From NCBI RefSeq assembly GCF_006385875.1, contig NZ_VFSU01000011.1:248001-312000 (forward strand): a stretch of DNA of 64,000 bases. The letters are read 5' to 3'. Positions 59,112 to 64,000 of the stretch are shown in pieces. Each line of letters begins with the position of its first letter. Positions within the stretch are counted from its first letter, which is position 1. A program made the position numbers and the translations under genes. Origin of the DNA: Sandaracinobacter neustonicus (lineage in GTDB: Bacteria > Pseudomonadota > Alphaproteobacteria > Sphingomonadales > Sphingomonadaceae). The notes below the pieces were generated by a model. That model was not told the origin of the DNA, did not search any database, and was given only the letters and a program-made list of their open reading frames with translations.

Positions 59112-59413
59112 GCCGAACCCCCTTGCTCGTCACGACGGACCGACCGACTTCATCTCAGGCTAATGCGTAGATGACCCTCGCAAAGGAAAGATATCGAGCG
59201 GATCGCAAAGCTGATGTTCAGACAACCGGGTGTTAAATCAGTAGAGACACGCAATTCATCACTATGACTCGCGATAATCCCGCCTCGACTATAGCTTTAT
59301 ATCAGACTGCTTTCCCAATGCCCTGTCGCTATAGTTTCGATAGCTTTGAATCGGTGTTGCGTGAGCGTTATGGCTCGTGGGACAGAGAAGCTTCGCGAGG
59401 TGAGGTCGCCAGC
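59112..59413. promoter_or_regulatory. Divergent promoter region with a CTATAG-TTT-CGATAG site
   Basis: These 302 bases separate the molybdopterin enzyme gene and nadE. At 59329-59343 is CTATAGTTTCGATAG, identical to 49644-49658; a partial copy (CTATAGCTTTATA) lies near 59289. The site is 71-85 bases before the nadE start chosen here. Nothing else is recognised. Confidence 0.55.
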
Positions 59414-60295
59414 ATGCGACTGCGGCGTGCCCAGGAGGTCGTCATTCCCATCCAAGACGAGATTATCGCAGCGCTCGGCGTTTCGGCGTCGTTCGATGCC
59501 CGACGCGAGGCGGCAGAACGCGCCGCCTTCCTCCGCGACTATCTTAGGTCGTCGGGGCAGCGAGCGTATGTGCTTGGAATCAGCGGCGGCGTCGATTCCC
59601 TGACGGCGGGCCTAATCGCGCAATCGGCCGTGAAGGATCTGCGTCAGATCGGGTACGAATGCGAGTTTGTAGCGGTGCGGCTGCCCTATGGCGAACAGAT
59701 GGACGAGCGCGATGCTCAGCTTGCCTTGTCAGCCATCAGGCCCGACCGCGTTGCCGTGATCAATATAAAGCCCGCGACCGACGCGCTGTGGAGCGGGATG
59801 ACAGGCTCCGATTACGAGTCCGCCGACCCCGGCCTGCGCAGTACGGTGCTCGGGAACATCAAGGCACGCCAACGGATGGTCGCCCAGTTTGCTCTCGCGG
59901 GGACCCTGGGCGGCCTTGTGATTGGCACGGACCATGCAGCCGAAGCGGTGATGGGTTTCTTCACAAAGTTCGGCGATGGCGCGGCCGATGTTCTCCCTCT
60001 CGCCGGTCTCAATAAGCGGCGCGTTCGCGCGATCGCGTCTCATCTGGGCGCCCCGGCGGAACTGATCAGTAAGGTTCCCACGGCAGATTTGGATGACGCG
60101 ATGCCGTTACACCCCGACGAAGACGCCTACGGCGTGACCTATGATGAGATAGACGATTACCTCGAAGGAAGGGGTGTGGCCCAGGCGGCGGTCGAGACGA
60201 TCCAAAGAGCGTATCGAGCCACCGCGCATAAGCGCGCGCTGCCTGTGGCCTCCAACGTGCAGCTTCTGGCGCCGCAAGGGTCGAACGGACGCTAA
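59414..60295 (+). CDS. nadE: NAD synthetase, ammonia-dependent
   Basis: A 293-residue NadE. VLGISGGVDSLTAGLIAQ contains the SGGVDS ATP-loop (57-62), GNIKARQRM and GTDHAAEAVMGFFTKFGDGAADVLPLAGLNKRRVRAIASHLGAP follow as in E. coli NadE, and KVPTADL is the C-terminal site. It makes NAD from deamido-NAD. There is no glutaminase domain. The ATG at 59414, after GAGGTGAGG, aligns with the E. coli start; an ATG at 59264 would add about 50 unrelated residues and cover the palindromic site. Confidence 0.93.
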   Translation: MRLRRAQEVVIPIQDEIIAALGVSASFDARREAAERAAFLRDYLRSSGQRAYVLGISGGVDSLTAGLIAQSAVKDLRQIGYECEFVAVRLPYGEQMDERDAQLALSAIRPDRVAVINIKPATDALWSGMTGSDYESADPGLRSTVLGNIKARQRMVAQFALAGTLGGLVIGTDHAAEAVMGFFTKFGDGAADVLPLAGLNKRRVRAIASHLGAPAELISKVPTADLDDAMPLHPDEDAYGVTYDEIDDYLEGRGVAQAAVETIQRAYRATAHKRALPVASNVQLLAPQGSNGR

Positions 60296-60311
60296 ATTTG
60301 CTCCCGCCTAG

Positions 60312-60328
60312 GACATAGAAACTATGTC
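60312..60328. promoter_or_regulatory. Perfect 17-bp palindrome GACATAG-AAA-CTATGTC
   Basis: Arms 60312-60318 and 60322-60328 are perfect. The ATAGAAACTAT core matches the inverse of the sites at 49644 and 59329 (ATCGAAACTAT). It lies 16 bases past the nadE stop and 200 bases before the redoxin operon. Confidence 0.5.
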
Positions 60329-60529
60329 ACGCCGCTATTGGAAAAGACCGGCGTTGGAATTCATAGTCATCCACGTAAACTCGTGGCCTCGTCGGGTATA
60401 GTCTAGACAGGATTCTGGTCTTATCGACTATTCGACGCTCGGGCCGTGGGGCGGTGAAGTATAGCAGTTCCCCTGCGCTCGCGAGTTTTCGCTGCACGTC
60501 GGGCACATGCTTCGTGTTCGGAGAGAGGG

Positions 60530-61003
60530 ATGAGCGCGGCCGATCGTCAAGCGCCAGAGCTTCGCATTCATCGGTGGATCGGCGTGGATGGAAGCGACCT
60601 TAAGGCGCCGATCAAGCTATCGGATCTTGGCGTAGGGCCGAAGGTCCTTTTCGCGTTTCAGCATTGGTGCAGGGGCTGCCATCTGCATGGGTTTCCTACA
60701 CTGCAGAAATTGCATGGTGCGCTGGAGTCCAGAGGCGTCGGATTCGCAGTGATCCAGACGGTCTTCGAAGGCGCGCACGAAAATACATTCGACAAGTTGC
60801 GCATCAATCAGGTGGAGTACCGTCTCCCCGTCGCTTTCGGGCACGACGAACCGCCGCCTGGTGCTGCGTTTCCAACGTTCATGGAGGATTACCGGACACG
60901 GGGAACGCCGTGGTTCACGGTCATCAACGCCGACGGTTGCGTCGTCTTTTCGGATTTCCACCTGGACGCGGATCGTTTGGTGGCAAATTTGGAGAGCTCG
61001 TGA
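60530..61003 (+). CDS. Thioredoxin-like protein
   Basis: A 157-residue thioredoxin-fold protein: KVLFAFQHWCRGCHLHGFPTLQKLHGAL has a CRGC active site, and YRTRGTPWFTVINADGCVVFSDFHLDADRL has the cis-proline loop (GTPW). No signal peptide is seen, so it is cytoplasmic. The WCxxC type suggests thiol exchange or peroxide defence. It begins a rightward operon, three bases before the DM13 gene, with GGAGAGA in front of the ATG. Confidence 0.85.
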   Translation: MSAADRQAPELRIHRWIGVDGSDLKAPIKLSDLGVGPKVLFAFQHWCRGCHLHGFPTLQKLHGALESRGVGFAVIQTVFEGAHENTFDKLRINQVEYRLPVAFGHDEPPPGAAFPTFMEDYRTRGTPWFTVINADGCVVFSDFHLDADRLVANLESS

Positions 61004-61006
61004 AAC

Positions 61007-61498
61007 ATGCCACGGTGGCTCATTCTAGCCTGCACCCACTTCGTCGTTGGCATCACAGGCTTTGCTGCCGGCATCTACACGCTGCCTATCCTCACCGCGC
61101 CGGCGTCGCCCACTGAAGCTGCGTTGAGGAGTTCGACGCCTGAGGCGCTCTATTCGGGAAAGCTTTCTCGTGATCTAGCCGGCAGCGACCTGCTGCACTG
61201 GGGTGAAGGCGAAGTGCAGATCCTGCCTCACCGGATCGCGCACATTGGCCGTCTCTCTCCCGGGCCGGACTACAAGCTTTATCTCGCCCCGCACTTCGTA
61301 GAGACCGAGGAAGCGTTCCTCGCGATCAAGGCCGCGTCCGTTCGGGTCGGCGATGTGAGGGCCTTCAACGGCTTCATTATGGAGGTGCCCGCCGACATCG
61401 ACGTTCGCGACTACAGTGCCGTTGTCATCTGGTGCGAAGCCTTCGATCAGTTCATCAGTTCTGCGGCGTATCAGCCGCCGCGCCAGGCTCGGAAATGA
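61007..61498 (+). CDS. DM13-domain protein, membrane anchored
   Basis: A 163-residue protein with an N-terminal membrane anchor or signal (LILACTHFVVGITGFAAGIYTLPIL) and a DM13 domain: LHWGEGEVQILPHRIAHIGRLSPGPDYKLYLAPHFVETEEAFLAI, VGDVRAFNGFIMEVPADIDVRDYSAVVIWCEAFDQFISSAAYQ. The IWC cysteine is the conserved redox residue of DM13, proposed to act in electron transfer. It overlaps the MFS gene by four bases. With the thioredoxin-like neighbour it suggests an envelope redox task. Confidence 0.9.
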   Translation: MPRWLILACTHFVVGITGFAAGIYTLPILTAPASPTEAALRSSTPEALYSGKLSRDLAGSDLLHWGEGEVQILPHRIAHIGRLSPGPDYKLYLAPHFVETEEAFLAIKAASVRVGDVRAFNGFIMEVPADIDVRDYSAVVIWCEAFDQFISSAAYQPPRQARK

Positions 61499-62766
61499 GT
61501 CAGGCGATGGATAGCGTGAAGGCGGCCTGCGCGCGGGGGCTCGTTCTGGCGCCGGTCGCAGCGCTGTTGTTGAGTGTCGCCACCTTGCTCTTGGGCAATG
61601 GTCTATTGGGTACCCTTCTGATCGTGAGGGCTGGTGAGGAAGGCTTTTCCGCTCAAACGATCAGCGCGATGATGTCCCTATACTTTGCGGGCTTCACCAT
61701 TGGCGCTCTCACGCTGCCCAGGATGATCGTGTCCGTCGGTCATGTGAGGACTTTCGCTGGCTTCGCCGCGATCGCCTCGATGACGGCTCTTCTTCATGTC
61801 GCATTCGTGGAGGCGAACGTATGGATGCCGCTTCGCCTTGTGACCGGTTTCGCCTATGCAGGCATGATCCTGGCGACTGAGAGCTGGCTCAACGCTCACG
61901 CGATTCAATCCACGCGCGGTCAGCTTTTGTCGATTTTCGGCGTTGTTTCGATGGGTTCATGGGCCCTTGGTCAAGCGCTTCTCAACATCGCTCCACCCGC
62001 AGACGTGACGCTGTTCCTGTTCGTCTCGCTGCTGATATCTGCGGCCGTCGTCCCCGTCACGCTACTGCCCAGTCATCCCCCGGCCGAGGTTCAACAGGAG
62101 CCCGTCGCCTTTCGCGATCTCGTTGCAATTTCGCCCCTTCCGTCGGTCGGCGTTTTCCTAGCCGGTCTGGCCATCGGCGGCTTCTGGGGACTAGGGCCCA
62201 ATTTTGCGCAGAGGATTGGCCTCGATGTGGGCGGCATTTCTTCGTTCATGGCTGCGGTCCTTGGTGGAACGCTCGTGCTGCAGTGGCCATTGGGATGGCT
62301 ATCGGACCGCGTGTCGCGGACACTCGTCATTGCCGGCGCCGCCCTGGCTTCCGCGGCGGCCGCGATCGGCGTAGCGCTGGCTGCGGACGCGCCTCTGCCT
62401 GTGCTACTTGCGGCGGGCGCGCTGTTCGGCGGCTTCGGTATTCCCATCTATTCGCTATGCCTTGCCGTTGCGAACGACGACCTTCCTCCGGGTCGGCTGC
62501 TGGGCACCGCTCGCGGACTTCTCCTACTCAACGGGATCGGAACCGCCGCCGGGCCGCTCATCGGAGGCCTGGTGATGGACCTCCTCGGTCCTGGCGGCCT
62601 GTTCCTCTACGCGGCGGCATTGCTGACTGCCCTGGCGGTCTTGGCCGGTGTGCGTAGGCACTCCGACCGATCGGTCAAGACAAGAGCGACACGCTGCCCG
62701 AGCACGGCGATGATAACCGGGTCGCTCGACGCGATGATACGAACCCCGGCGGATCAGCGCCGCTGA
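61495..62766 (+). CDS. Major facilitator superfamily transporter
   Basis: A 423-residue membrane protein with about 12 hydrophobic segments. SLYFAGFTIGALTLPRMIVSVGHVRTFAGFAAIAS is the loop 2-3 region, and WPLGWLSDRVSRTLVIAGAAL in the second half repeats the G-x3-DR motif. Substrate unknown; the pattern fits sugar or multidrug transporters of the YcaD type. The ATG at 61495 overlaps the DM13 stop (ATGA). The last ~30 residues are hydrophilic and probably not conserved. Confidence 0.9.
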   Translation: MSQAMDSVKAACARGLVLAPVAALLLSVATLLLGNGLLGTLLIVRAGEEGFSAQTISAMMSLYFAGFTIGALTLPRMIVSVGHVRTFAGFAAIASMTALLHVAFVEANVWMPLRLVTGFAYAGMILATESWLNAHAIQSTRGQLLSIFGVVSMGSWALGQALLNIAPPADVTLFLFVSLLISAAVVPVTLLPSHPPAEVQQEPVAFRDLVAISPLPSVGVFLAGLAIGGFWGLGPNFAQRIGLDVGGISSFMAAVLGGTLVLQWPLGWLSDRVSRTLVIAGAALASAAAAIGVALAADAPLPVLLAAGALFGGFGIPIYSLCLAVANDDLPPGRLLGTARGLLLLNGIGTAAGPLIGGLVMDLLGPGGLFLYAAALLTALAVLAGVRRHSDRSVKTRATRCPSTAMITGSLDAMIRTPADQRR

Positions 62767-62842
62767 GACGACGATGCCCATAACCGAAGGACTGCCAGTC
62801 GGCTGTTAGAGGAGCCTGGCTGAGAACAAGGTGGAACGCGTC

Positions 62843-63565
62843 ATGGATGAGGGCGTGAAGGCTTCAGCCCCGAGAGACGCATACGAGGCTAAACGGGGGG
62901 CGATCGCCATCCTCCCGTTGGCCTTCGGGGCCAGCGTGTATGGCTTGGCCTTCGGTTTCCTGGCCGTACAGGTAGGTTTCCCATGGTGGGGCGTCGCGAT
63001 CATGAGCGCCTCTACCCATGCGGGCTCTTCGCAGATCATCGCGGTTGAGCAGTTCGCTTCCACAGGTGTCGTGTTGGGCGCGGTTCTGGCCGGTGCGTCA
63101 CTGAACCTGCGCTATGTCGGCATCATCGCCTCTTTATCCGAGGTGCTGGCCGGCTTGTCGCTGAGGAAAAAGCTCTTCGCCATCCACATTACTGGCGACG
63201 AGAACTGGGCTTTGACGATGTCCGAGCGGGCAAAGTCCCCCGATGTCGGAGCACCATTCCTCATAGGCTCAGGGCTGGTGAATATCTCCATGTGGACAGC
63301 CTCCACGACGCTCGGGGCTTTGCTTGGCGCCGCGCTGCCCGATCTCGGACGCTTTGGCCTGAGCTTCGCGTTCACGGCGGCCTTCATTGCAATGGCGCGA
63401 GGTCTGTGGCGGGGACGTTCCCAAGCCCTGCCATGGACCATGGCCGCGGCAGCGACCATGGCCGTCATCTCGCTCGGCATGCCCAAAGCTTACGGGATCA
63501 TCGTCGGCGCATTCTTCGGCTTGGTGGTGATCTCCTTGAAGCGCAGGATCGAGGCGGCAGCCTGA
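62843..63565 (+). CDS. azlC: AzlC, branched-chain amino acid exporter, large subunit
   Basis: A 240-residue AzlC-family protein with six to seven hydrophobic segments: AILPLAFGASVYGLAFGFLAVQVGFPWWGVAIMSASTHAGSSQIIAVEQFAS, then LNLRYVGIIASLSEVLAGLSLRKKLFAIHITGDENWAL. It exports branched-chain amino acids or analogues (such as azaleucine) with AzlD. The ATG at 62843 has AGGTGGA eight bases before; a GTG at 62831 is an alternative. It overlaps azlD by one base. Confidence 0.92.
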   Translation: MDEGVKASAPRDAYEAKRGAIAILPLAFGASVYGLAFGFLAVQVGFPWWGVAIMSASTHAGSSQIIAVEQFASTGVVLGAVLAGASLNLRYVGIIASLSEVLAGLSLRKKLFAIHITGDENWALTMSERAKSPDVGAPFLIGSGLVNISMWTASTTLGALLGAALPDLGRFGLSFAFTAAFIAMARGLWRGRSQALPWTMAAAATMAVISLGMPKAYGIIVGAFFGLVVISLKRRIEAAA

Positions 63566-63861
63566 TGAGCGCTTCGCACTGGGCTGTCGTCGGTTTGCTC
63601 GTCGTGGCTGCGTTTGCGATCCGGGTCGCCGGGTTGATTGCCGGTGAGCGAATTAGGGTTTCCAGGCAGGCTTGGGTTCTGGACGAGTTGCCTGGGCTGA
63701 TCGTGGTCAGCTTGGTCGCTTCGTCGTTGATCGGTCAGCCACCTCCAACCTGGATCGCGGCCGGTGTCGCGCTGGGTGCAGCGATCGCCACGAACCAGGT
63801 CATCGTGGCGATGGTATTGGGAATGCTCGCCTACGCAGGTCTGGGGTGGCTTGGCTCGTAA
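63565..63861 (+). CDS. azlD: AzlD, branched-chain amino acid exporter, small subunit
   Basis: A 98-residue membrane protein with three to four hydrophobic segments: WAVVGLLVVAAFAIRVAGLIAGERI, ELPGLIVVSLVASSLIG, WIAAGVALGAAIATNQVIVAMVLGMLAYAGLGWLG. It is the standard partner of AzlC. The start shares one base with the azlC stop (TGATG), so the pair is translationally coupled. The remaining 139 bases to the window edge show no gene. Confidence 0.92.
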   Translation: MSASHWAVVGLLVVAAFAIRVAGLIAGERIRVSRQAWVLDELPGLIVVSLVASSLIGQPPPTWIAAGVALGAAIATNQVIVAMVLGMLAYAGLGWLGS

Positions 63862-64000
63862 GTGCCGATCATCTGCGAGAAGGAGCTATGGGGAGGCCAG
63901 CAGTCGTCCAGTCAGGCTGCGAACGTCGATGGCCCGCACTCACGATCCGAGGACCGCGGGTCCTTGCCTACGCAACAGCCTCCACGGTCAAATCGCGGCC

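Overview
The window looks like alphaproteobacterial DNA of high G+C. I cannot place it below class; Hyphomicrobiales or Sphingomonadales are the likeliest orders. Roughly 1-45,141 belongs to an integrative and conjugative element (ICE) whose gene content and control circuit match the symbiosis-island family typified by ICEMlSymR7A. The left end of the element lies outside the window. From about 45,460 rightward, after a tRNA-Arg gene, the content looks like ordinary chromosome plus a small accessory pair.

ICE backbone, mostly read leftward. 1-6,355 encodes the trb mating-pair operon (trbB-C-D-E-J-K-L, with trbL cut by the window edge). 6,506-10,730 holds a ribbon-helix-helix regulator, the coupling protein TraG and a VirD2/RlxS-type relaxase. 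A short region with an RP4-like TATCCTG nick motif (10,731-10,973) is the probable oriT. 10,974-15,490 is a tightly overlapped operon: lytic transglycosylase, DUF736, TraF peptidase, DUF2840, RHH protein, ParA, RepA (with three iteron-like repeats inside the gene) and an excisionase-like RdfS. 15,631-17,185 is the transfer switch: an FseA-type activator split between two frames at a UUUC +1 slippery site, a QseM-type DUF2285 antiactivator and a QseC-type repressor with two candidate operators. 17,321-32,300 carries conserved ICE maintenance genes (second DUF736, DUF2493, Toprim protein, a giant methyltransferase/helicase, ParB, DUF2958, ArdC). Several have a covarying stem-loop in the 5' leader that resembles the radC RNA motif.

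Cargo between ArdC and the integrase: an AbiE toxin-antitoxin pair, a Hachiman defence pair (HamA/HamB) followed directly by a CoiA-like nuclease, then chromate (chrA) and arsenic (arsR-arsC-arsC-acr3-arsH) resistance. A tyrosine integrase closes the element next to tRNA-Arg(CCG).

Right flank (45.8-64 kb): two uncharacterised genes in tandem, one HEPN-like; a stress and redox set (dps, hydrolase, msrA, SnoaL-like, SDR, DUF427, glutaredoxin); an HWE-type kinase with a single-domain response regulator; a five-gene oxidoreductase/thiolase run; nadE; a thioredoxin-like/DM13/MFS operon; and azlCD. Three short palindromes with a shared AT(A/C)GAAACTAT core lie beside dps, nadE and the redoxin operon and suggest common control.

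The most interesting items are the frameshift-controlled activator with its antiactivator and operators, the Hachiman plus CoiA-like trio, the repeated RNA leaders, and the oriT.
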